Assembly (NCBI GenBank): GCA_032690845.1
Contig: CM064417.1
Location: 17,576,501-17,640,500, forward strand
Source: Eleusine coracana subsp. coracana
Taxonomy: Eukaryota; Streptophyta; Magnoliopsida; Poales; Poaceae
Reading direction: 5' to 3'
DNA: 64,000 nucleotides
The position numbers and the translations under genes are program-made. The notes beneath the pieces were generated by a model that saw only the letters and a program-made list of their open reading frames with translations, did no database searches and was not told where the DNA came from. Numbering within the stretch: position 1 is the first letter of the stretch; each line of letters begins with the position of its first letter. Shown here one piece after another: positions 21,876 to 33,242 of this stretch.

Positions 21876-22604
21876 AAGAACCATTTCAGACCGTCGGATC
21901 GCCATCCAATGTGGCAAGCTAGTTGTGCGGCCTCCCTAGCTAATTCCGCACTTACACAACTTTACATAAAACCTCTCGTTAAAAGCATCCTTCTCACGGA
22001 ACAGCCCTTCCTTGTTTTTTTCTCCATATATTTTCCTTTGTTTCTTCAAGCAGCACAGTAAATCTTTTGAAAAACCAATTTGAATTATAGAAAAACATCA
22101 AACCATATCTATGGTTTTAAAGACATCTTATTTCAAGATTAACTTCATATATCATAATTGGTTCTTGCGTGGCATTGGGCGTCAGAACAGTTGCCACGTA
22201 CGGCAACGCGGATGTCAGAAAGGAGCATTTGGCTTGGTTGCCAAAATATGCTGTCATGGAATTAGCGCAAGCAAGATTCCTGATCAGAAGTAAGTGGTGG
22301 TCTGTCCACCTTGATCTCAGGTTCTCCATATCCCCTCCATGACGATGACAATGGACTCTTTGGTCGTTTTCCCCGCTATACCTGCCATCGTGGTGTTCTA
22401 TGTAAAAGTTCTAGATCGGTAGATGCTCGCCCTATAGTATACAGGCATAAAAAAGGACGAACAAGGAATAGAAAATGCGAGGATTTGGGTAGTTTCTTAA
22501 GGGGCTTTCAATAAACATTCCAATTGGTGAGATTAAGGGAGGCTGCACATCAAGCTTCCCATGTTGGAATGCGATCCGACAGCTTGGGATGGTTGTTTGT
22601 ATAT
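21876..22604. other. Intergenic sequence, nothing recognised
   Basis: Moderately AT-rich sequence between the probable hAT remnant and the MITE. Short open frames have no recognisable domain. Confidence 0.5.
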
Positions 22605-22945
22605 TTAAGATGTGTTTGGCAAGGTTTATAGAGTGGTTTATAAAATGATTTATATTGTGGTAAGTCATAAGCACTGTTAAACAACTATTTTATATAAGCA
22701 CTTATTACCATAAGCTTTCATAAGCCATTTGCTTTTTTGTACTATAGTAAAGCCAACAAACACTAATTTTTTGGACTTATGAATCATCTCTCTCTTGAAT
22801 AAACCATCATAAAAACAAGATAACTTGTTTTGTCAAACAACTTGATAGATTATACTACAATAAACCAGATAAGCACTTTTCACGCATAAGTCATAACATA
22901 AGTCATTTTTAATATAAGCATAAGTCATGTCAAATACACCCTTAA
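22605..22945. mobile_element. MITE, 333 bp, TTAA target duplication
   Basis: The body is 22609-22941. The left end GATGTGTTTGGCAAGG and right end CATGTCAAATACACCC are imperfect inverted repeats (GGGTGTATTTGACATG in reverse complement). TTAA stands on both sides. The interior is AT-rich with CATAAGTCATAA and ATAAGCACTT phrases repeated in both orientations. It has no coding capacity. The superfamily is uncertain between Harbinger/Tourist-like (TAA/TTA) and others. Confidence 0.65.
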
Positions 22946-24029
22946 CACTTAATTGTCTGTTTTCATTAAGGCGTTGCTTATTTGCAGCTGGCCACAGCTA
23001 CCTGACGCAGGCAGCGAGCTCAGCCGTCCGATTTGGATTGGCTGCAACTCACATTGCTGCCTCGACGTAACCAAACAAGTTGCAGGCAAAATATTGCATA
23101 GTCTGCACGCCTATTTGTCTGGTTCCTCGGACATACTGGACGTCTGCTATATTAGAAAGCTCCGCTAAAAGCACCTCAATAGATTGTCGGTAAATTATTG
23201 TTTACTCCGTCCTATCCGTTGTTCTGATCTACACTCAACCCGGTGATGCTTGACTTGCCTCCAGTGGGACACTTCTAATTCACATGTGAGCGTAAGGAAC
23301 CAAAGTTACACACGATCTGACAACCCACAAAAGGGTTCATTTACTACATGGTGAGTTCCCGCCGTTACCTATTCTTCCCATAGCGGTTTTTATATCAGAT
23401 CCTCCCATTTTGCCTTTTAAAAAAGAAAGTCTCAAAAACTTGAAGTAAAATATTTTCTGAAAATTTCATGTAGCGGCCTTTCCTCCAAACAGCCAAGAAG
23501 TAAAATTGATCTCAGCCCTTCAATCTTCAAATGAAAAGGAAAACAAAAATGGAAAGGATCCTTTCAACCAAAAACAGAAAGGATCTATCAAAAAATAATA
23601 ATAAACAGAAAGGAAAACACAACGAAATCGTCGATGTCTCATGTTCCTCTGACGCGTTTATGTGAAGAACCTATCACATAGAGATTCTAAAAGCACCCCA
23701 GTCTATCTCAAGAATCTATGGATGTCTGCTAAAAGCACCCTAACAGATTCTATGTGAACAGCCTATCACATGGAGGTTTTCATTCATACCATGTTGTCAT
23801 CAACACCATCAGCAAGGATGATATTATTTCCACATGGGTTAATCCTCTTCTTCCTGATGAGTGTTTTTGTGTTTGGTGTTGCAAAGATGGACATACGAAC
23901 CAATATTGCCCATGGTGAGAGATTCCAAAGGTTACCTAACCCTTTGTCGATGAAGATGGACGCTTGAATCTTTGTCAATGAAGAAAAGTTGAAGAAAAGT
24001 GTCAATGAAGAAAAGTTGAACAACATGAT
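22946..24029. other. Intergenic sequence with small repeats
   Basis: CTAAAAGCACC(C/T) occurs three times (about 23164, 23689, 23730) and CCTATCACAT twice (about 23670, 23763). This hints at remnants of small elements, but no boundaries can be drawn. The region ends at the start of a gypsy LTR. Confidence 0.4.
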
Positions 24030-25241
24030 TGTTGACCATCCTTAAATACCAAATATGACCGCCTATTACCTGCATTAAAGAGCTAAAATAAAAAACCAAT
24101 ATAGTGGTAGAGATTTATTACTAATAAATTTCAAAAGTGTTGGTGAATATTTGAGTGCAGGTGAATTATCCACGAATTATAGGCAGTTCCATGTCATCAA
24201 TCCAAGAAAATGCCAATCCGGCTAATCAGGAGCCAACACAAGGATTGCATATGTCGATGAACGGGATTTCTTCGCGCAACTCAGGAAAACACCGACCTGA
24301 AACAGGAGTGGACCCACCTACCAGTGGCCCAACAAAAGCACAAGACCATAGGGCCCAATGTCAGTTCGGCCGACCTCTCCCCTTGGTCGGCCAACCTAGT
24401 CTCATGGCCAAATCGCCCGAGCCTCCACATGGTGCTTCCTCGTCCATTTCCTCAAGGCGGTGCATGTGGGTTTCATGACGGTTACTCCTGAAAACCGCCT
24501 TATGGGCCCTATATAAAGAGAGGAGGGGCTCCACACTCACACACACATCCAAGAGAAGAGCCACACTCCAATAGGTGCTAGTACTACCTAGTTTAGTACT
24601 TAGAATAGGTGGAGAGTGAGGAGAAATGTAGAAGCACAGCCTTGTTTGTGGGCCCTCTACTCCAACCTTGTACCTCGGCGGAGCCTTGCCTTATTAAGTA
24701 AGTCTTCGAGTTTATTTATGTTCTTTAGCTTTCTTATTTAAGTAAGTTGAGTGCTTATTTACTTGTGGGTTCAAAGTCTTATTTCCTATATATGTTGTTT
24801 AGTCTATGTGATGGCTTAGCTAAATAGTGATTAATAACTTAGGCGTGGTGCTTAGGTTAGACGTCATCTTTGATCACCTCGTAATCCATGGTTTGTAGAG
24901 GTAGGGAGTAGGTGGTGACAACCCTATCTGTCCATTGTACTCCTTCACGTTCGGTTGCGATGTGTGTCCAAGACAGAGTTGCCTTGTGTAGGTCGGGCAT
25001 GAATCCATACACGAAGCAGTAACTAAAGCCTCAACCTTATTTATTTAGGAGCCTATCCATAAGTAAACATCTCTATGCTACACCAACATTTATCTCTTGT
25101 GCCCTTGGACTGACTAGAACTTTAGGATTCCCCATACCGTTCCTTGGATTCGATAACCCTTGGAATACTCCATGGGGAAGTGCTACAGCGGTATTGTCCG
25201 TGCGCTTGCGGATTTATCTGTGGACATTAAAAATACCAACA
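24030..25241 (+). repeat. 5' LTR of Ty3/gypsy element
   Basis: It begins TGTTGACCATCCTTAAATACC and ends AAAAATACCAACA, 1212 bp. It matches the opposite-orientation LTRs at 28133-29223 and 51528-52702 in start, end and inner phrases (for example the segment around GGAATACTCCATGGGGAAGTGC). It contains TATATAAAG near 24512. The expected primer-binding site after the LTR is not recognisable; the sequence there is T-rich and probably decayed. Confidence 0.85.
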
Positions 25242-25464
25242 AGCATTTTCCCTCGTATCTGTTTTTCTTTTATTTTATTTCTTTCCCGGAAAGGCGATCC
25301 TAGCAAATAATTTTGAACTCAGCCCTAGCTTTATAGCCATGGTTCACGAACGACCTTTCTCCAGGCTAATTAGTGAAAGCCCGTATTTATACCTATGTGA
25401 ATTTGAGCTACTGTGTGTATGCCTGAAACTCATGGGTGTTTCATAGGAATCTCTCAAGTGGAAA

Positions 25465-25989
25465 TTGTTTACTTTTTCCCTCGAGGATAGAGCAAAACAA
25501 TGGTACACACATACCACGGATAGAGTGAAAGGTGATTGGGAGACACTGCGAGATAGATTCTATCATGCATTCTTCCCATCGTCACTTATCACCGATCTGC
25601 GTTCGGAAGTCCTTAGCTTCCAACAGAGAGAGAGGGAGTCTATAGGTGCAGCGTGGGCAAGATTTACGTTGTTAATCCGCTCTGGCCTAGACTTGTCCAT
25701 TCCTGACCACATACTTTTACAACATTTTAGTATGGGTCTGGACAAGGAGTCTGCCCTATATCTTGACATTTCTGCTGGTGGATCGTTTGTGCATAAAACA
25801 CCGGCCGAAGGAAGGGAGATCCTTGAGCGTATTCTTGAAAATACATCCTTCCTAGCCGAAGACGAAGAACCACTGACGGAACACGTCAAATCCAATGACA
25901 AGGTCCAAAATCCTACTGAGCCTAAGCCTGTAGCCTCTACATCCTTACACTCAAATTTAGAAACCTCGTCCAAACCACCCAACTCATAG
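25465..25989 (+). pseudogene. Ty3/gypsy gag fragment
   Basis: The 174-codon frame carries a capsid-type retrotransposon gag signature (FSLEDRAKQWYTH, DWETLRDRFYHAFFP, LSFQQRERESIGAAWARF). Family gag proteins form the virus-like particle. The frame lacks the N-terminal part and a zinc knuckle and stops before pol, so it is a decayed fragment. It is followed in the same orientation by protease and RT pieces. Confidence 0.85.
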
Positions 25990-26301
25990 GATGAGGAGCC
26001 CTCACCTTCTGACTCGCCATTTATATTCGAGGATAGTCTATTTGAAGATTACGAGAATGCCTTGAATTATGAAATACAGGTTAGACCGATAGCCCCTGAC
26101 ATTCTCGCTTGTCCCCACGACAAGGCGTTTCTCCAAGAAACAGTCAGGGAGCTAACCTTCATCATGAGTGATGCATGGACCAGGGAGATTGAGCTTTCTT
26201 TTGACATTGTCAGAATAAGTCGTCCCTCCTCTTTCATCTAGCTCTATGTTAGAGGGATACCAATAATTGCCTGGTACAATCCCACTGTTGGTGCCAACAT
26301 A

Positions 26302-26589
26302 ATGTCAGATTCTTTTGCATTCACTCATGTGAATGATGTGCCGTTGACATCAACATGTAAAATATTCAAGACCCCCAAGGGGAATTTGATGGATGGGATT
26401 GGAATTTTGCATGGAGTGTCTGTAAGACATGAGTCCGTCCAAGCCATCTTAGATTTCCACCTTTTGGAAATCCAAGATTTTGACATCATAATCGGGTATC
26501 CTATTGAGAAGTTTCTTAGAAAATTCCTGAATTTAGGGCGCCTAGATGTTAAACTCAGGGGCAAAAGATTTTCCATACTGATCATATGA
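26302..26589 (+). pseudogene. Retropepsin-like fragment of gypsy pol
   Basis: A 95-codon piece with ILDFHLLEIQDFDIIIGYPIEKF, which matches the C-terminal half of plant gypsy aspartic protease domains. The D-S/T-G catalytic segment belongs upstream, where the frame is interrupted. Part of the decayed element starting at 24030. Confidence 0.7.
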
Positions 26590-26825
26590 TCGAAGAATAG
26601 CATCGCTAAACCTCCCCCCGATAGTGATCTGATTGAGGAAGTGATGGTCGTATTCCCTTATGAGTCCCCTGATTCCCTTCTTGAAAAATAAACGGAAGAC
26701 TTCATTCAGGAAGACGATGACTACAGGAAACCATAGAGTTGCCTAAAATAGAGCCAGAACCTCGCCCTCCAATTGAGCTCAAAACCTTACCTCTAGGACT
26801 ATGATATGCCTTTCTTAATGGTGAC

Positions 26826-28137
26826 ATGGAAACTCCTGTAATCATTAGCGACAAGCTTTCGGATGAAGAAACCCGCATGCTAATTTCTATCCTAGAAAAG
26901 CATCAATCCATGCTTGGCTACTCGCTCCAAGACCTTAAAAAAATAAGCCCTGCGCTTTGCACGCATCGCATTCCCATTGACTCTGATAGTATACCTTCTA
27001 GGGAGCCTCAGCGTAGACTGAACAATGCAATGTGGGAAGTTGTGAAGAAGGAGGTGCTTAAATTATTGCACACCGGGATTATTTATCCCGTCCCGCATAG
27101 TGAGTGGGTAAGCCCTGTCCAAGTAGTGCCTAAAAAGAGAGGAATGACGGTCGTAACAAATGAGAAAAATGAGCTTATCGCTCAACGAACCGTCACGGGA
27201 TGAGAATGTGCATTGACTTAGGAAACTTAACAAGGCCACAAAGAAGGACCATTTCCCTCTCCCCTTCATTGATGAAATGTTGGAGTGGTTGGAAAAACAC
27301 TCCTTCTTTTGCTTCCTTGATGGGTATTCCGGTTATCACCAACCTCCCATCCATCCCGATGATCAAAGCAAGACGACATTTACATGCCCGTAAGGTACCT
27401 ATGCTTATTGTAGGATGTCGTTCGGGCTATGTAATGCACCCACTTCTTTTCAGTGGTGTATGATGTCCATCTTCTCAGACATGATTGAGGAAATCATGGA
27501 AGTCTTTATGGATGACTTCTCGGTCTATGGAAAAACCTTTGATCATTGCCTTGAGAATTTAGACAAAGTCTTGCAACGATGCCATGAGAAGGACCTGGTA
27601 CTAAATTGGGAAAAGTGCCATTTTATGGTCCGAGAAGGCATCGTCCTTGGACACTTAGTGTCTGAGAGGAGTATTGAGGTGGACATAGCGAAGCTTGAAG
27701 TTATAGAAAAGCTTCCACCTCCAATAAATGTCAAAGGCGTCTGAAGCTTCTTTGGTCATGCGGGGTTCTATTGACGGTTCATTAAAGGTTTTTCCCAAAT
27801 CGCTAGACCCCTCACAAACCTTTGAGCTAAGGAAGCCACATTTGATTTTGATGATGAGTGCCTTAAAGCTTTTGATATCCTAAAAAAGGCGCTAATCTCA
27901 GCACCAATTATCCAACCCCCTGATTGGTCGCGGCCTTTCAAAATCATGTGTGATGCTAGTGATTATGCTGTTGGGGCAGTTTTAGGCCAAACCAAAGATA
28001 AGAAGCATCACGCTATAGCCTACGCTTGCAAGACCATGACCGGACCTCAACTTAAATATGCAACAACAGAAAAAGAGCTCCTGGCCGTAGTCTTTGCTAT
28101 CGATAAATTTAGATCTTACTTAGTAGGCAAAGGGTAG
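26826..28137 (+). pseudogene. Gypsy reverse transcriptase-RNase H, Athila-like, truncated
   Basis: The RT begins around LLHTGIIYPVPHSEWVSPVQVVPKK. It carries the palm segments FGLCNAPTSF, EVFMDDFSVYG with the Asp-Asp pair, and LVLNWEKCHFMV. RNase H follows (IMCDASDYAVGAVLGQ, YATTEKELLAVVFAIDKFRSYLVG). A frameshift spans about 27200-27415 and stops occur near 27742, 27772 and 27824. The sequence style fits the Athila branch of non-chromodomain gypsy elements. The reading ends abruptly at 28137 inside RNase H, where inverted LTR sequence begins. No integrase is present. Confidence 0.88.
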
Positions 28138-29223
28138 AGAGGATTCCTAGTGGTTAAGGTTCGACAATAATATTGGTTTGGTCTATAACTGCTTACTTCG
28201 GGCATTGGCTTACCCCTACATCCACAGGCGACCCTGGCCAACAGCTCTATGATGTACCTGAATGTGCAGGGTTACTAAGGCCGGATAGGGCTATCACCAC
28301 CTATCGACTACCTCTAACAAACCATGAGGCATGCGACAAACAAAGGTAACCTCTAGCCTAGACACCATGTCTACGCTATCAATTACTATCCTAGTCCTGG
28401 ATCCACGCTTATAGAAGACTAAGATACTCTAACTAGATAGAGTGATGATCCTGTAAAAGATAAAGAAAGAACTTAGTTAAATACGAAACTAAAATACCAA
28501 AGAGGAAACACGAACACTTACTTGAAAAGGAAAGCACTCATTGAGGTACAAGCATGGGGAAGATCGCCGACAAACCCGGCGCTTTCCCGAACGCTCCCTA
28601 CTGTCTCCCTATTTGCTAAACACTTTGGCAGTGCTAAAGCCTTCAGAGTGGAGCTCTAAACTCTTTTCTTGTGTGCGGAAAATGAGAGGGATAGGAGTTC
28701 TATTTATAGTGGGAGGTGACTTGGAGGATCGTGAAGCCTTACAAGGAATATGGGAATATTCCTTGGACTATTCCTCATCCTTAGGGGCCATGTAATGGGC
28801 TTCTCGAGTCAGTCGAGTAAACTGAACCGTCATTCTCTTCCCCTCCTATGTGTGCTAATGTCATGCTGATGTCAGTGTTGGTTCAAGCCAGCACCTGATC
28901 TTCTGTGCCTCATAACTCTCTCATCCGAAGTCCAATTTAGGCAAATTACATATGCATTTCAATAGGCTCCACGAGAGCTTCAACATGGTGAGGTCTAATA
29001 AATTATTTGAGCACTTTTCACTTCATTTTTATGGATTCTTTAATATCTCCTCTCATAACTCTGATATTTCCTCGAATTTGGTTGTAAATCACCTACATAT
29101 AAATATTTACCAGTACTCGTGGAACTTGTTAATAATAAACTACTACCAATATATTGGTTATTTGTTTTATATGTTTTATGCAAAGATTTGACAGTCAGAT
29201 TTGGCATTTAAGGACTGTCAACA
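28133..29223 (-). repeat. Truncated gypsy LTR in opposite orientation
   Basis: The right end GGACTGTCAACA is the reverse complement of the family LTR start TGTTGACAGTCC. The inner sequence matches the LTR at 51528-52702 (GTAGAGAGGATTC near its truncated end, and the AGCTCTTTACTC-type 5' portions). About 160 bp at the other end are missing, and it joins directly to the RNase H fragment of the plus-strand element. The sequence to its right has no polypurine tract. Confidence 0.75.
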
Positions 29224-30780
29224 CATGTATCATATAGGAAACATAAAGGAGCCTTGTCATACTTGCAGAAATTATGCCTCATGTTCAATATGAGATCGCA
29301 TCTCCTAGAGTGTGACCAAAGAAAAGGATTATACTTCATGCCCATTGAGTCAAGTTCTATCAAGCTCCGATGTTAAAACTACTCACGCGGTTCATAGATA
29401 ATGGCTCATGCATACCCATTTGGTTCTTAATTGCCTTGGTTTTAATTTGTTTGCTTCTTATTTTCCATTTGCGAAAACTATTAGGCTATTGAGGGCTACT
29501 GTTTCAAAAGGAGTGTTTCTGAGTTCCCTATATACTCCAAGTGCAGTATTTATTTGGTATTTAAGTGATGGCACATGGAAAATGATGAATTTCCTTGAGA
29601 TCACCAATTCTAGGACATACTGTACAATCCGCTCTAAGAACCATACAGTCCGGTCTGTACTCTAGAGCATAGTGCTTTAATGCTATCTGGAAATGGAGAC
29701 CGGACATTTTGGTAAATCGACCGTACTACCCGGTCTACATGTTTCTTCTGTTTCTATGGAACCTTGATTTCTAGTGATCCCAAAGCGAACAGAGAATATG
29801 GTCCAGAGACTGTATTGTCTGTCTCTACATTTGAAACGTGAGATGCACTTTGAATTTGGTTCGTCGATCTCAACCTTGCGAGATCTCGATCGTCGATCAT
29901 TTAACTTAGGTCCAAATCAAAATCGGACCTGTCGTCTTCCTCATCCAGGACCGACCCCCGCACCACCTCATGCCGAGCTCCATTGTGCTGACCGCCTTGG
30001 CTCGCCCCCGCGCTGAACCCTGCACCGCCGCTTGCCCTCATGCGCATGCATGCCCATAGCCTTGCTCTCTTCTAGAGCACGCCGCGCCTGCAACCCTAGC
30101 TGCCACCATGCAAGCCATTGCCGCCATGCAGAGCCGCTGCCGCGAGCTTTTTCATCGTCATGTGCCGATGCCTCTGTCTCCTATGCATGAGCATGCACAT
30201 AAAGCCGCCTTCATTTCACAGGGCTCGTGCCCTATTTTCAAACCAAGGGCTATTGCCTATATCCTCGATTGCTGGCGTTTGGACCTCGACTCTGAGCTTT
30301 CTGTCGTGTTCAACTCCAGTGTCCCTAGGGTATTGTGACTTTCATCCATTCACCCAGTTAAGCCTTATATTGCAAGTAATTTCTCGAGATGCAATCATAT
30401 TAATTCCAATTATTTGATTGCATTAATAGGTAATTGTCTCAACCTAGATTGCACCTATTAATTGCAGTTCTTGGTTGTTCTCTTGTCTAGGTTGCAATTG
30501 GATTTATTGCTTATTATTTGATTGTAATACTAGATGCTTCGCACCAGTCATATAGTCGATGATCACTGTTATCATATTGTTCATTTTGTCTAGTGACCAT
30601 GTATTTTTTTCAACGCTAAGATTTCTACTTTGTGCTTTTTTACCTAGCGGTGCTTTGTTTGTAGTTTATGTACATCTTTTCTATGCTTATCCTGTATCTA
30701 CCAATGTGCATGCAGTGATAGCTTGCAGCAGTTGGTCAGCCAACATCAGCGACAGTTACAACTATATTAGGTTCAGGGGA
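29224..30780. other. Degenerate retrotransposon-derived sequence
   Basis: The first 200 bases (with CATTGAGTCAAG...CTCCGATGTTAAAACTACTCACGCGG) are recognisably similar to the 3' non-coding region of the Sirevirus near 44920-44990. GACCGGAC/GGTCTG phrases near 29640-29740 resemble Sirevirus palindromes. A GC-rich stretch (29930-30130) and then AT-rich DNA follow. No boundaries could be drawn. Confidence 0.45.
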
Positions 30781-31755
30781 TTAGGATAAGGGAAAGGACA
30801 ATGTGCCAGAGCAGAGCAGTAGCAGAAGTAGAAAAAGGACTAGACTGGATCCAGAGTTAGAGAGAGCTAGACGTGTGTAACAACATGTGGAGGCCATGAA
30901 GTAGTCACGCAGGACTCCCGGTCAGTATTAATCCATGAGAGACAGCTAGAGAGCCCTGACGTGAGGAGGAGCACTAGGAGGAGGACAGCCCCAGAACGTA
31001 AATAGGGACCAGAGTCCCATCTTGGATGTAGGGTACTCCGGCCTCTCACGAGAGGGGTTCATCGAAAACTACAAACAAGGGCACTTTCAGACTGGCTGAG
31101 GAGGAGTCAAAGGAGGAGTTTAAGCAAGAGGACTCTGAGGAGTCTAATTTAGAGTTTGGGGAGGAGGAGCAACCATAGAGACAGAGACCAACTCACCAAG
31201 CAGGAGACCAACACTATACTAGTGTTGTGTACCCTAGGAGACTGCAGAGGAGAGCAGCAGACGCCTAAGAGAGGAACATCCTTGACGTTCCCACATGGGA
31301 GCTTAAGGTTCATCGCCTTGTCAGCTTTGAGAAATGGGTTCCGGTTCCTAGGGAATCAACTATAGGAGAGAGGTACTGGACTGATATACAGAGGAGGATA
31401 AGAGAGGGCTTTCATCACTATCTTGTCAAGAACGACAAGACTTGTGTGTTTGCGGCTCAGTAGTATACACCATACTAGGCTATGACGAGAGGGGCATATG
31501 TAGATATGGAGCAATACTTTGACTACTTGCCTGGACTGGCAGGTCTTGTCACCACCCCCTATAGATACAGAAAGGACATAGTGTTGGAGTTATATGCCAC
31601 ACTTTGGGTAGCCAGAATCATTGAGATATCTGGTTCATATTCAAAGGAGAGCCCTAGCGTTTGGCCCTGCGGACCTTTGGGAGGGTTGTTACCTAGTGAT
31701 AACAGACTTTTTGTCGCCTTCCTGCCACCTTACACCCTTGGTTTTGACAGATGAG
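30781..31755 (+). pseudogene. Unclassified retroelement ORF remnant (left part)
   Basis: Decayed plus-strand coding sequence: an acidic/basic stretch followed by WELKVHRLVSFEKWVPVPRE, ERYWTDIQRRIREGFHHYLV and MEQYFDYLPGLAGLVTTPY, then YRKDIVLELYATLWV. The last segment resembles the 'REFYATLW' type of plant-specific retroelement ORF seen in Athila ORF1 and large non-autonomous grass elements. Stops interrupt it. It belongs to the outer element into which the Sirevirus at 33243 inserted. The function of such ORFs is not known. Confidence 0.5.
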
Positions 31756-32600
31756 AGTCAAGACTTACTAACGAAGGGGAGGTGTCAAAAGCGATAGTTG
31801 TGAGGACTATAATTCCTAGGTTTGGTTACACAGAGAAGTGCACTTTGCGTCCCTAGTAAAAAAAAAAAGAAACCCCCTCTCTAGGTCAACCCCCCCCCCC
31901 CCCCCATTTCCTTTCCTGTCCTCTCAATCTGCCATGACTAGGGCCTAAATCCAACCCACTATAGCCCACACCCTATTTCTCCTCCTCTCTCTCTGTTGTG
32001 GCCTGCTTGGCCCACCCGCACATGATAGTCTGCAGCCCTGCACTAGCCCACCTCGACCCAGCCAGCTAGCGACCCCACCGCGCACAAACCCTAACCACCG
32101 CCAATGGGCTTAGACGCCACCGTCAGCCTCGCCGTGCGTGCCACGCCACCTCGAGGTCCATGCCCTATAAATAGGGGGGGTCCCGTATCCCACACTGCCT
32201 TTGCCCCAACCCCGCCGCCTCTCACGTGCCTCCGCCAAAGCCTCACCATCGTTAGCCGTCGTCGCCTCCCAATTGTGGCCACCTCTGCCCTTCACTACCC
32301 TACGGTGAGCTCACTAGTGACCCCCACTTCCCTTTGGCTTCTTCCCCATTGAGCTTGGTCACTCATAGGCTCCGATCGATGCGCGTCATCATCTCCGACA
32401 ATGGCCCCACCGCCTTGCTAGTCACCGGCCGCTGCTACCCCGTCGAAGCCACTTTCGGCCACCCAATCTAGGCCAACGACCTAGATTAGATCCCCTGAAG
32501 GGATACAGTCCTAGTTTAGCACCACCAGGAGACAACAGACATGCACCTAGAGTTTCACGCTCTACTATGAGTCTATAGACAAACAAACAGGAGTCACTGC
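31756..32600. other. Non-coding part of outer element, poly-C run and TATA-like site
   Basis: Contains an A run (31859-31868), a 16-base C run (31890-31905) and CCTATAAATAGG (32163-32174), a good TATA-like sequence on either strand in GC-rich context. No downstream gene is recognised. It could be a small insertion carrying its own promoter. Confidence 0.4.
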
Positions 32601-33242
32601 CAACCACTCACAACCAAGAGGCTCAACTAGAGCCAGCGATTCCTGAGTCAGAAAGTGTTGGAGCACCTCCACAACCACCAGCATCACAGCCCACTCAGCC
32701 TCTAGAGATTGCAATGCTTGAGAGATGTCTTACTGATTTCATGCAGAACATTGTTGATGAGAGGAGAGAGGTTGTGAGTATTCTGACAATGACCGCTAAG
32801 CATCACAGTCAACAGATGAGATTGGTGAATCTACTTGTGAGTCAGATGTCGAAGCTGACACGTGTTCAAACCAATCAAAAGCATACAGTGCCACTTTCTT
32901 CTATTGTAGATCAGGCCACACTCCAACAGTTGCCGTAGCTATAGTCTTAGAGAGGCCCCATCACTTCTATGATGATGGCTCAATCAAGTGGTAGTGCGTC
33001 TTCACTACCTGGGGAGTTCTAGGCAGGGGGTGCAAAACCAACACACTCTACCTCGCAGTTCTCCCCACAGCCCACCTTCTCGATGTCTACACTGTTTTCT
33101 TGACCTTCACCCATTCAGTCGGTTGCAACATAGATAGTAGGAGCTTCTACTTCAGCCGCAAAACACCCTGACAGGAGTTTGATCTTTTCTGATATTGTGC
33201 ATACCACCGAGACAGCCCCATAGTCCGTTTCAGCTACACCTT
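32601..33242 (+). pseudogene. Ser/Pro/Gln-rich ORF remnant of outer element
   Basis: A plus-strand frame with a Pro/Gln-rich lead and a helical segment (LEIAMLERCLTDFMQNIVDERREVVS, 32707-32790), then Ser/Pro-rich sequence with stops. It is interrupted at 33242 by the Sirevirus and resumes at 47655 after the target duplication, where Ser-rich coding-like sequence (MDTSLVTPQFVEDLVRGGF) continues. The product is not recognised. Confidence 0.5.

Noticed and set aside
31890..31905. Long C run as a functional signal
   Set aside because: Probably slippage or sequencing-prone homopolymer; other such runs (50187-50201, 62009-62018) are at LTR ends.
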